A DNA stretch of 8,004 bases from positions 1 to 8,004 of the forward strand of contig JAISCO010000133.1 in assembly GCA_031265535.1 (NCBI GenBank), in the 5' to 3' direction. Numbering within the stretch: the stretch's first letter is position 1; every line of letters starts with the position of its first letter. Shown in pieces: positions 1 to 6,391 of this stretch. The DNA is from Spirochaetaceae bacterium. GTDB lineage: Bacteria; Spirochaetota; Spirochaetia; Treponematales; Breznakiellaceae. A program made the position numbers and the translations under genes. The notes beneath the pieces were generated by a model. It had not been told where the DNA came from. It ran no database searches and was given only the letters and a program-made list of their open reading frames with translations.

Positions 1-462
1 TATGATGTCCTCTGTGTAGTGTTCAAGTATCAGGAAAAGCTTCTCCAGCCAGTACCTGGACGTCGTAAAGGCATTCCGGTTGTTCCAAGAATCGGCGTTT
101 ATGCTGACGTACCGAAAAATGTTCAGACAGTACTCCATCCATTCACTGATGGAGACCTTATGGCTGTCGAATATCGTGCCGGTCATGGGTGTAAAGGTCT
201 GTCCGCAGCCTTTGCAGCGGTATCTCTGAATCCCGTTCCCGGTTGGACCAAATCGGCTGATACCGTCATGCTGGCAGTATGGGCAAGTCTCCGGAATGAC
301 CGCATTGATTAGTGCTGCTTCCCCTGTTTCTGTCAACTTGGGATGCCTCTCCTTGTATTGGATTTCATATCGTTCTGATAGAAAGTGCTGAGTCGGTGTC
401 AATCTGTCATGCCCTTCCCATGGAGTCTTCCTTCTGAACCTGTGATTCCTGCTCTTGGCCAT
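1..462 (-). CDS. IS1595-like transposase, N-terminal part (cut by window edge)
   Basis: An open frame of 154 codons starts with ATG at 462-460 and runs off the left edge without a stop. A Shine-Dalgarno GGAGGTG (plus strand 472-478) lies about 9 bases before the ATG and decides the start. Residues about 60-90 hold a zinc-ribbon with two Cys pairs, CPYC and CKGC, and then a TGTIFDSHKVSISEW stretch. This is the usual N-terminal layout of IS1595/IS1-like transposases, whose DDE-type (or DDN/DDH) catalytic domain would follow outside the window. Family knowledge: the zinc-ribbon and following helices bind DNA and the catalytic domain moves the element by cut-and-paste or copying. The gene lies just past the point where the VapC frame fails, so this element, or a rearrangement it caused, may have truncated vapC. 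The IS family is judged by eye, and no terminal repeat could be fixed. Whether the full gene is intact is unknown. Confidence 0.8.
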   Translation of the reverse strand, partial: MAKSRNHRFRRKTPWEGHDRLTPTQHFLSERYEIQYKERHPKLTETGEAALINAVIPETCPYCQHDGISRFGPTGNGIQRYRCKGCGQTFTPMTGTIFDSHKVSISEWMEYCLNIFRYVSINADSWNNRNAFTTSRYWLEKLFLILEHYTEDII

Positions 463-494
463 GCGCCTTGGCACCTCCGCTGTAGGGTACCTGA

Positions 495-523
495 ATTATA
501 TCATCAATTTCAACACTGTGCAA
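495..523 (-). promoter_or_regulatory. Candidate promoter of the transposase gene
   Basis: On the minus strand a perfect TATAAT (plus 495-500) lies 17 bases from TTGCAC (518-523), a poor match to the -35 consensus. It is about 33 bases upstream of the transposase ATG. The -10 box is strong and the -35 box weak, so this is a reasonable but unproven call. Confidence 0.4.
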
Positions 524-573
524 GTAAGGATTCTTTGTTAATTGATCTAAGGAGTTTTAGATGAGGAATGGAT

Positions 574-660
574 TCAACGGGTATATGCGGCTGCCCTGTT
601 AATCACTGCCTCATTATTGGCAAGCAGGTAAGATAAAATGTCGGTGTCAAGAAACAGCAA
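574..660 (-). pseudogene. vapC: VapC-type PIN-domain toxin, truncated after 28 codons
   Basis: A frame starting at TTG (660-658) reads MLFLDTDILSYLLANNEA and then INRAAAYTR before a TGA at 576-574. The first strand with its acidic residue (LDTDILSYLL) is the hallmark start of VapC PIN-domain ribonucleases, which are normally about 125-140 residues. The other acidic residues of the metal site are missing, so this remnant cannot be an active nuclease. It overlaps the end of the antitoxin gene by 14 bases, the normal coupling of such pairs. Past the stop no frame continues a PIN domain; the IS1595-like element begins within the next 100 bases. The likeliest explanation is insertion or IS-linked deletion. 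The rest of the toxin could lie beyond the left edge, on the far side of the element. Confidence 0.65.
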
Positions 661-883
661 AGTCTGGTCGTGTGGAGGGTTCGCGCCGCTCACGGATTAT
701 CTCCTCAATGATGGCGACATCCTCGCAGTCAAAGATACCGGCAAAATCGAAGATATTTTCTTTGGGCCGGGACTGCGTCTTAGGGCTGGTAAACGTAACT
801 ACCGCCTCGTACGGCTCGTTCACCGGAACCGGATCTTTCGGCGTGATTTTTGTTCCGTCAAATTCAGCTTTTATCGCATACAT
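647..883 (-). CDS. Small type II antitoxin-like protein, partner of the broken VapC
   Basis: This 78-residue protein starts at ATG 883-881, six bases after AGGAGA (plus 890-895). It opens with MYAIKAEFDGTKITPKDPVP, resembling the short DNA-binding beta-strand start of small antitoxins encoded before PIN toxins (the 'kaifdGkkiiP..pv' pattern). The C-terminal half, about residues 40-78, is acidic and then basic (DFAGIFDCEDVAIIEEIIRERRE), as expected for a toxin-binding tail. The gene ends inside the start of the truncated vapC frame, the classic antitoxin-first overlapping order. Known role of such proteins: they bind and block the toxin RNase and repress their own promoter. With the toxin truncated, this would be an orphan antitoxin. 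Its family name is not certain; the toxin-antitoxin reading rests mainly on the PIN remnant. Confidence 0.7.
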   Translation of the reverse strand: MYAIKAEFDGTKITPKDPVPVNEPYEAVVTFTSPKTQSRPKENIFDFAGIFDCEDVAIIEEIIRERREPSTRPDFAVS

Positions 884-904
884 AGCGTGTCTCCTGTTTT
901 ATTA

Positions 905-933
905 AGGGTAATACACGGCGAGCAGTGTGTCAA
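905..933 (-). promoter_or_regulatory. Candidate promoter of the antitoxin-toxin operon
   Basis: The minus strand has a perfect TTGACA (plus 928-933), a 17-base spacer, and TACCCT (905-910) as a weak -10 box, about 22 bases upstream of the antitoxin ATG. The position suits an autoregulated toxin-antitoxin operon. The -10 match is only three of six. Confidence 0.45.
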
Positions 934-1047
934 TGGGCGGATGTGGCGCTCAGTTAATGCGGGGCGGCCTTCGATAGGATGGCTTTGAAGTGATGAGTTA
1001 TGTGCTGATAGGCGAATGTGAGCATTCCGCCAGCCGGTTCTCATACT
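934..1047. other. Intergenic stretch with no recognised gene
   Basis: Between the antitoxin promoter and the MITE-like element no frame looks like a gene. The minus-strand frame through 871-1059 has no ribosome binding site and no family resemblance. I see nothing else here. Confidence 0.4.
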
Positions 1048-1162
1048 AGGCTGTGTCAAAACTCAAAAAATCGAAATGCACCGCTATATATAGCGTTATT
1101 AAACCGTATAACAAAGAAAATAACGCTATATATGGAAGCGACAATGACTTTTGACACAGGCT
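1048..1162. mobile_element. MITE-like element, 115 bp, with terminal inverted repeats
   Basis: The left end AGGCTGTGTCAAAACTC (1048-1064) and the reverse complement of the right end (1146-1162), AGCCTGTGTCAAAAGTC, match at 15 of 17 positions. A second inverted pair lies inside: 1081-1100 (a CCGCTATATATAGCGTTATT arm) with 1119-1135, around an 18-base loop. It holds no gene. Short length, terminal repeats and an internal palindrome are what non-autonomous IS derivatives look like, mobilised in trans by a full element with the same ends. The parent family cannot be named from this window, and the ends differ from what I can see of the IS1595-like element. No clear target duplication is visible: both flanks contain ATAC but not at equal spacing. 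Confidence 0.65.
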
Positions 1163-1167
1163 GATAC

Positions 1168-1224
1168 GCTCCGCGTTAGCGTTTTGCCGCCATCGCAAAC
1201 TTGTTTGCGCCGTTGGCGGCGGAG
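1168..1224. repeat. Nested hairpin (REP-like)
   Basis: GCCGCCA (1186-1192) pairs with TGGCGGC (1214-1220), and inside it GCAAAC (1195-1200) pairs with GTTTGC (1203-1208). The outer bases CTCCGC (1169-1174) and GCGGAG (1218-1223) could close an alternative, longer stem. No T-run follows on either strand, so it is not a standard terminator. It resembles a repetitive extragenic palindrome, but only this copy is seen here. Confidence 0.4.
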
Positions 1225-1380
1225 TTGCTTTCACTTCGATAACGGCGGTCGGTTTTTCCTCCGCTTCGATAATTCGTGTTAATCTGCGTAATTTGCGGCT
1301 ATTTTTTAATTGCTAATTGCTCACTGTTAATTGCTGTCCTTTTTCCTTATTACTTCTTACCTCTTCCTTGTAATCGTGTT
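1225..1380. repeat. Intergenic dispersed repeat, copy A (core 1311-1365)
   Basis: This gene-free stretch holds TGCTAATTGCTCACTGTT (1311-1328) followed by a pyrimidine-rich run ending in TACCTCTT (1358-1365). The same order, with a 17 of 18 match in the first block, recurs at 3126-3143 and 3194-3201. It also has two copies of CTTCGATAA (near 1235 and 1264). The length and position, just downstream of a gene in both cases, suggest a genome-wide intergenic repeat family. Function unknown. Confidence 0.5.
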
Positions 1381-1773
1381 TTATGTCATTTTAAGGGCTT
1401 TTGTTTCTATGTCGGAAGCGCCCGCTTTAGTGCGCAGCGCCGTTGCTCCGGAATCCGCCGCGGTAGCCTCGCCGGTCAATGCCAGCGCCTCGGTTTCGCT
1501 GGCCTTTACCTCGCCGTTGGCTCCGGCCACCGTATCCTGGGTCAGCTTGCCTTCGGTTTCGTTGCCGGAAACTTCGGACTTGCTCAGGACAGTTTCGTCC
1601 GCGGTGGGGTGCATCTCTGTTTCGCCGGTTATCGTGCTTTCTTTGTAGTTTGTAACCAGCAAACTTTCCGCAACCGCGCCGGCGGCAGCGACCAGCATGG
1701 CCGCCGTTGCCGACGCGATAAGCGGGGTAACGGCGCCGATAATAGCGTCTTTGGTTTCTTGATCCATGTCCAT
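1381..1773 (-). CDS. Small protein with hydrophobic segment and seven-residue repeats, last gene of the T6SS run
   Basis: This is a 130-residue protein of unknown family. ATG at 1773-1771 follows GGAGA (plus 1781-1785) by seven bases, which supports the start. Residues 10-40 form one long Ala/Ile/Leu/Val-rich stretch (IIGAVTPLIASATAAML and so on), either a membrane segment or a buried amphipathic helix. From about residue 48 to the end the chain follows a seven-residue period, visible as KASETEA, LALTGEA, TAADSGA, TALRTKA, GASDIET, rich in Ala, Thr and Glu. Such heptads fit a coiled coil or a trimeric fibre-like stalk. It lies 89 bases after the DUF6931 gene on the same strand, so it probably belongs to the operon. 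It might be an effector, an immunity protein or a structural accessory; the sequence does not decide. No signal-peptide cleavage site is evident. Confidence 0.7.
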   Translation of the reverse strand: MDMDQETKDAIIGAVTPLIASATAAMLVAAAGAVAESLLVTNYKESTITGETEMHPTADETVLSKSEVSGNETEGKLTQDTVAGANGEVKASETEALALTGEATAADSGATALRTKAGASDIETKALKMT

Positions 1774-1862
1774 TTTATAATCTCCATTTGTTAAAATATG
1801 TTAATCTAATTTCATCGGGAACAAAGTTTGCCCGCCGTCACCAAGCGCGTTTTGAAATCGGC

Positions 1863-3020
1863 TCATTCTACAGCTTTGTTGTTTTCCGGTTTCCAGCGTT
1901 TGTACGGCAAAGGCGCGGCGGCATCCTGTCCCGTCCCCGTCGCTTCCGCCGCTGTCAGCGTCTCGTGCGGCGCTTTTCCGGAGGCAAGGCTTTCTTCCCA
2001 GTTGTCTTTGCCGCTTAGCACATCTATTCCCATGTTAAAGTAAAGTTCGTAGCGTTCTTTGAGCTTCCGTGTACCGCCTTTGTGCAGGGCGCACATCAGG
2101 AGCGTCTGATTCAGTCCGTTGGCCGCTAGACCGGGCGGAGTGGGTACTATTTGTTCACCGCCCGGCATCAGATTACCGGACGCCCAGAATGCGCTTAGCG
2201 CCAGCAGTCCCGCCGGCGTGTCGGGACATTCGTTGCCTATGTCAAGGCAGATTTTGCTGTTAGGCTCGTCAGGAACCGCTATCCAGCGGGACACCGCGGA
2301 CAGCGCGTTATCCCGCAGTTTTTTCTCGTGCGCCGGAACCTTGGGCGGGATAACCGATTTAATCGTGTCTATCGTCTCTTTTCGTACCGCCTGTATTTTT
2401 GCTTTTAATTCGTCCGATGCCTTGAATATGGGGGAATTCGGGTCTATTTGGTTTGGATCCTCGCTTAGGCGGGCGGCCAGTTTTTTCAGTAAGTCCATCG
2501 GGTGTATGCCGTGAACGCGCTTGAATTCCTGAAAAGCCGTCTCTACAGCGTCTTCCGCGAATTTTAGCGCTTGGGGATCTACTTTGGCGCGAAGCTCCGC
2601 GTTTTTTGCTTTTAAATCCGCAAGCGACGCGTTTAAGGTTTCCATTAACTTGGGGTCCGGTTCCGGTTTTTTGATCTTGGCAAAATCAGGCACCGTGGTT
2701 TTAAAACTTGCGCCTATATCCGCGATGTCGCGGTCTTCCGCCGGAGCCGCCAGCAATTCTTCCGCCAGTGATACCACGCAGCGGTAGCCCCACCAAATTC
2801 CGGCGCGCCTGTGGCAGATATATGCCAGCAGTTCGCAGGCCTCTTTATATTTTTCCGCCTTTGCCAGTTTGAACGCCATCTCTTCAGCGTTGTCCGCGCC
2901 CGCGAATAGTCCGGCCATATCCGGACGTATCTTATAGTTTTCGTTTTCCGCCGCGTCTTTTATTGTAATATAACGCAACTGTATCAGGTGCTTATCCAGC
3001 CAATCTAATTTATCCGACAT
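1863..3020 (-). CDS. DUF6931 family protein of the T6SS cluster
   Basis: This 385-residue protein starts at ATG 3020-3018, six bases after AAGGGAGT (plus 3027-3034). Residues 45-90 carry the family-like helical block (AEKYKEACELLAYICHRRAGIWWGYR), with the paired tryptophans in a 'LAhaLprReavWWa' context. Residues 238-337 carry the second conserved block: a tryptophan before a short P/D/E stretch, then TPAGLLALSAFWASGNLMPG, a proline-rich loop, and a helix ending NMGIDVLSGKDNWEE. I match both by eye to DUF6931, a family often found in T6SS loci and of unknown function. Residues 120-225 are charged and helical, probably a spacer or coiled coil, and the last 40 residues look disordered. It follows the VgrG half genes on the same strand. 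Its place in the locus suggests an adaptor or accessory role, but no catalytic motif is visible. I first considered TssA; the two-block pattern fits DUF6931 better. Confidence 0.75.
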   Translation of the reverse strand: MSDKLDWLDKHLIQLRYITIKDAAENENYKIRPDMAGLFAGADNAEEMAFKLAKAEKYKEACELLAYICHRRAGIWWGYRCVVSLAEELLAAPAEDRDIADIGASFKTTVPDFAKIKKPEPDPKLMETLNASLADLKAKNAELRAKVDPQALKFAEDAVETAFQEFKRVHGIHPMDLLKKLAARLSEDPNQIDPNSPIFKASDELKAKIQAVRKETIDTIKSVIPPKVPAHEKKLRDNALSAVSRWIAVPDEPNSKICLDIGNECPDTPAGLLALSAFWASGNLMPGGEQIVPTPPGLAANGLNQTLLMCALHKGGTRKLKERYELYFNMGIDVLSGKDNWEESLASGKAPHETLTAAEATGTGQDAAAPLPYKRWKPENNKAVE

Positions 3021-3273
3021 AAAATTACTCCCTTGCCATTCACAAAGTCCGGTTTAATACTCCGCACCCGGTAGAGCTTCCCATCATTCAAGTAAAAAGT
3101 AAAAGATAAAATGTAAAAAGTTCCCTGCTCATTGCTCACTGTTCATTCCTTTTTCCCTGTTCCTTTTCCCCTTTTCCTTTATCTGTTCCTTTTTACCTCT
3201 TTGCGGGGGCCATCCGTGTTGCGCTGATTTTCGTTTTGAAATCGGAATTGCTAAATAGCGCCCTTCATCCATA
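3021..3273. repeat. Intergenic spacer with dispersed repeat, copy B (core 3126-3201)
   Basis: The 253 bases between the gp5-like gene and the DUF6931 gene hold no gene. They contain A-rich near-repeats of AAGTAAAA type (about 3090-3119), then TGCTCATTGCTCACTGTT (3126-3143) and a pyrimidine-rich run to TACCTCTT (3194-3201). The last two blocks match copy A at 1311-1365 in order and orientation. A 14-base CGTTTTGAAATCGG (3232-3245) also recurs at 1848-1861. No clear terminator or promoter was found, so it is open whether the operon continues through this gap. Confidence 0.5.
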
Positions 3274-5136
3274 TCACTTGCTGCCTTTAGGAATAATCGG
3301 AGGATTCCCCGGATCTTTGACCTTTATGCTGTTGCCGGCATCGACGGCGCCGGTAACATTTTTAGTAAGTTTCGCAAGTTTCGTACCAATGGTCGCCCAG
3401 AAGCCGCCTATTGCCACCCACCGAGGCACTAATGTCAAAGTCGACGCCGCAGCTTTCTTTGAGTCTGCATATTTGTTAACCAAATAATCCCCCTTCATCT
3501 CTATACCGCCGTTTTGTAGTAACGAAACTGACGCGGTCGCGAGTTTGTCGGCGCCGGCGCTGGCATTGGCCATAACGGTACCAAGTGAGGCAAACAACTC
3601 AACAACAGTGCTTTCAACAACAAGAAACGCAAGATTAAGGGTATCCCGTTCCGATGTTTCGGCATTAATAAAGTCTGCCGTCGCGAGGTGTGTAACGGTA
3701 GTCCAAAGTCTGTGTTCCGTTGACTCAATACCAAGACGGTCTTCTATCGTGGTGCGCGCTGTTTTAATTGTTTCCATTAAAAAGTCAAATAAAGTGCAAA
3801 GTAACGTATAAGGTCTAAATTCGTTCCCCATTTTAAGCAACGCCTCAGCAGCATCAGCTGACTCTTGATCTGCGTCGAAAGTACCCTTATTCTCCGTTGC
3901 TTGGGCGTATGATGATGATTTTGGGTCTCGTGGGTTTCCTGCGTCTATTGGTTTCTTTTTGTCTGGGTCTGTTCCTACTGTGCCTGAAAATTTTTTCTGC
4001 CAAGACTCATAGGTTTTAGTCTTAATCGCAAGACCTAAATTGGCAAGTCCTTTAAGGATATTATCCCACAGGAGCGTCCAAAATTGCGCTTTTTGCGCTG
4101 ATTCCGAGTGTGACGGATGCCTTGCCGCATCTAACGCGAGTCCTGCCATAGTTATGCTTGCAGCCATATCACAGCCGTACAGGACGTCATTAATAACTTG
4201 CTCCGGCATACCTTGCGTTGACATTTCGATTTGCCTGCCGCCCAACGCTATGTTTCCAACTGTTCCCGAGATGTTTGTGTTAAAGCCATTGCTTATCGAC
4301 CATTTGTAGCCTGAGTTTATTCCTACAGTCTTACCAAACATTGATACACCGTCTTTATTGTTTACGTCAAGCGTGGAATCGAACGGGTTTGGGGCGGCGG
4401 ATTCCAGCAGTTGACTCACAACACTGAAACCCTTGTCAGAAATTTTTACACTGGTACGCCCCACTCTTAAAGTTATACTATTGCCCGCTTCGATGGTAAT
4501 ATCACCCTCGGCGAGGATTCTTATATCGCCGCTGTTCATACTCTTGGACGCGTCATTAACATCTTCACCGTTGAATCCTGTCTGCAATGCCGTAGTCAGC
4601 ATTTCCAGCCGCCGCGCCGTTAAGCGGTGGTGGTTATCCGCGTCCGTATAAATATCGCCCGTTGATTGAATGTTTATCCGGTCAACTTTAGGGGGCTTGG
4701 CGTCCTTGTCGTCAGTCTCTTTCCACAAGGTATCTTTTTGATAAAAGCCAAGTTCCGAGTAGGGGCGGCTGGAAGTGTTTGCTCCTTCTTTATTGTACCG
4801 GAACACTTCGGCCTTACAGTCAATGACTTCCGAGGCGTCTTCTGTTTCGGAGCCTTTCGGTATTGGGCTGAATGTCTGTGTCTGATTATCAGGCAAATAA
4901 CCCATAAGATAGCGAGTAGTACTACTATTGGCTCCGTCGACAGTTGCTACCAATACTTTTTCACCGACCTTAGGCGACCGGTACAAACCCGACTCTATGC
5001 CGCCAAGCGGCATGACCAGATTAACAGGAATATCATCTTTAGGAGTCTCAGTCGTACTGGTGGGATCCGGTATATAAAATTGGTATGGATTAGCGGTAGT
5101 GCACTCGCTGCTTACCGTTCCAGTTATTAAATCCAT
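3274..5136 (-). CDS. vgrG: VgrG C-terminal half (gp5-like spike) with long C-terminal extension
   Basis: This is a 620-residue protein. ATG at 5136-5134 follows AAGGAG (plus 5145-5150), which overlaps the stop codon of the preceding gp27-like gene, so translation is probably coupled. Residues 1-85 look like the gp5 OB-fold of VgrG (GIESGLYRSPKVGEKVLVA, then RYLMGYLP). Residues about 155-310 are rich in short strands and Gly/Asp turns (GDIRILAEGDITIEAGNSI), as in the VgrG beta-helix needle. Residues about 311-620 match nothing I know. They include several hydrophobic helices (about 318-338, 352-372, 441-457, 499-522, 567-585) and a charged Lys/Pro/Asp linker at 385-410. The tail ends in a Pro-rich KDPGNPPIIPKGSK. 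Known role of gp5-like parts: forming the trimeric spike pushed out with Hcp. The extension could be a cargo, effector or PAAR-binding domain; this is inference. Confidence 0.8.
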   Translation of the reverse strand: MDLITGTVSSECTTANPYQFYIPDPTSTTETPKDDIPVNLVMPLGGIESGLYRSPKVGEKVLVATVDGANSSTTRYLMGYLPDNQTQTFSPIPKGSETEDASEVIDCKAEVFRYNKEGANTSSRPYSELGFYQKDTLWKETDDKDAKPPKVDRINIQSTGDIYTDADNHHRLTARRLEMLTTALQTGFNGEDVNDASKSMNSGDIRILAEGDITIEAGNSITLRVGRTSVKISDKGFSVVSQLLESAAPNPFDSTLDVNNKDGVSMFGKTVGINSGYKWSISNGFNTNISGTVGNIALGGRQIEMSTQGMPEQVINDVLYGCDMAASITMAGLALDAARHPSHSESAQKAQFWTLLWDNILKGLANLGLAIKTKTYESWQKKFSGTVGTDPDKKKPIDAGNPRDPKSSSYAQATENKGTFDADQESADAAEALLKMGNEFRPYTLLCTLFDFLMETIKTARTTIEDRLGIESTEHRLWTTVTHLATADFINAETSERDTLNLAFLVVESTVVELFASLGTVMANASAGADKLATASVSLLQNGGIEMKGDYLVNKYADSKKAAASTLTLVPRWVAIGGFWATIGTKLAKLTKNVTGAVDAGNSIKVKDPGNPPIIPKGSK

Positions 5137-5148
5137 GTTATACGCTCC

Positions 5149-6381
5149 TTAATCAATTGGCTGTGTTAAAGCCGGCGGGCAAAAGCGTTTTAACGCGCCC
5201 TGCCTCCAATCTATGCCGCTAAATTCAAGTTCGTTTACTTCGCCGCCGGACGCTTCCGGCAGTATCGCTAAATCCGGCCGCCAGCGCGCTCTGCTGTGAA
5301 GCTTTATACCGGTAAGCAAAATCATGTTTACGGTTTTGTCAGCCGCGCCGTAAAAATGCCGCAGTTCCAGTATAAGTCCCGGGCGCATTCCCATATTAGC
5401 CGCCGCGCCCGATATTTTTGTCTTCGCGATATTCACCGCGCAGCTTTGCGCCGTAAGAATCTTTTTAATGTCATCATCAATTTCGCCGGTTTCCGTATTT
5501 ACTTCGTAGCCGTGAAAAAGGCCTTGGTAATGTACGCACCTACAGCCTGCCGCCGTCTTGCCCTGTTTCCACTGCTCGGACCCATAGTTTGCGGACGGAT
5601 ATACCGCGTCCAGTTTTAAGCCGTCAACGCCGATTTTGTTTGAAATATTGAATTTGTCCATCCGCCATAGATTATTAGCTTCATCGGCGCTTAAAAAATC
5701 GAACTGCGCTATATCGGGTTCTTTACGCTTGTCGGAATAAACTATATCGGAAACCGGAAATTTTTCCCCGCTGGAAAAATAAAGTGACTCGGTTCCCAAC
5801 GCGCTGTCCGAAACCGCCGGATGCGTAAATGTATACGATAGTCCGTACATACCCGCTATGCGTTCAATAAAATCAATATCGGATAATCCGCTTTGATCGA
5901 ACATCAGTTTCTTGCTGTACTCGCCGCGTGAAAGGTATTTGCCTTCAATTTGTGATTTTATATTATACTTGGCGGTGATCTGCTCAAAGATATCCGCGGG
6001 GTTCATATTGTAGTACGGCGCGCTCAGCCGCGTAAACTTTAGGCGTGAAAGAGCCGGTTCAATGATAAACTCGTAGATGTAACAGTCCTTTTTAATGCCG
6101 CTGCAAAATACTCCGGCGCTGCCCGCACCTGTAACTATTCCGTGCAGATAACGTGTCCGGGTCGTTTTCCTGTCTATCAGTTTTTCATTGATGATAACGG
6201 TGATCTTATTATCAACAAGTGATGAAAGCTCTTCTATCGTATGTTTTTGATCCGAAATTGCCGTTAGTTTCGCGCGGTAAAGCCGCGAGAATCCTTCTTC
6301 CAGAAGCAAATCCCACGGATATAAATCCGCGCACTTGCTTCCGGCAAGCCTCAATTCCAGTGTGCTTGTGTCTTCAGGCAT
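5149..6381 (-). CDS. vgrG: VgrG N-terminal half (gp27-like, phage late control D fold)
   Basis: This 410-residue protein carries the gp27/late-control-D part of VgrG and stops before any OB-fold. Markers in order: LELRLAGSKCADLYPWDLL near the start, the RYLHGIVTGAG strand (about 78-87), FIIEPALSRLKF (105-116), FIERIAGMYGLSYTFTH (171-187) and GMRPGLILEL (331-340). I chose ATG at 6381-6379 rather than an upstream TTG at 6399, because AGGA sits at the right distance before this ATG and overlaps the stop of the PAAR gene. Full VgrG proteins usually carry this part and the spike in one chain; here the chain ends in TAA (5151-5149) and the spike half restarts 12 bases on, in the same frame. Known role: a trimeric hub joining the Hcp tube to the spike. 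A Cys-rich patch (about residues 280-282) is seen, with no known meaning. Confidence 0.85.
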   Translation of the reverse strand: MPEDTSTLELRLAGSKCADLYPWDLLLEEGFSRLYRAKLTAISDQKHTIEELSSLVDNKITVIINEKLIDRKTTRTRYLHGIVTGAGSAGVFCSGIKKDCYIYEFIIEPALSRLKFTRLSAPYYNMNPADIFEQITAKYNIKSQIEGKYLSRGEYSKKLMFDQSGLSDIDFIERIAGMYGLSYTFTHPAVSDSALGTESLYFSSGEKFPVSDIVYSDKRKEPDIAQFDFLSADEANNLWRMDKFNISNKIGVDGLKLDAVYPSANYGSEQWKQGKTAAGCRCVHYQGLFHGYEVNTETGEIDDDIKKILTAQSCAVNIAKTKISGAAANMGMRPGLILELRHFYGAADKTVNMILLTGIKLHSRARWRPDLAILPEASGGEVNELEFSGIDWRQGALKRFCPPALTQPID

Positions 6382-6391
6382 AGAGTTTTCC

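Noticed and set aside
19..312. Plus-strand frame of 97 codons
   Set aside because: It is antisense to the zinc-ribbon transposase frame, which has family motifs and a good ribosome binding site.
638..988. Plus-strand frame of 116 codons
   Set aside because: It is antisense to the antitoxin and has no family resemblance or ribosome binding site.
1046..1234. Minus-strand frame of 62 codons over the MITE-like element
   Set aside because: It is read through inverted repeats and a hairpin, with no start signal; a by-product of repeat sequence.
1276..1794. Plus-strand frame of 172 codons with a hydrophobic start
   Set aside because: It covers the intergenic repeat and the antisense of the heptad-repeat gene; the periodicity comes from the minus-strand repeats.
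1863..3020. TssA (ImpA-type) assignment
   Set aside because: The paired-tryptophan block and the TPAGLLALSAFWASGNL block fit DUF6931 better, and I could not find an ImpA_N pattern.
4666..5130. Plus-strand frame of 154 codons
   Set aside because: It is antisense to the OB-fold part of the gp5-like gene, which is clearly the coding strand.
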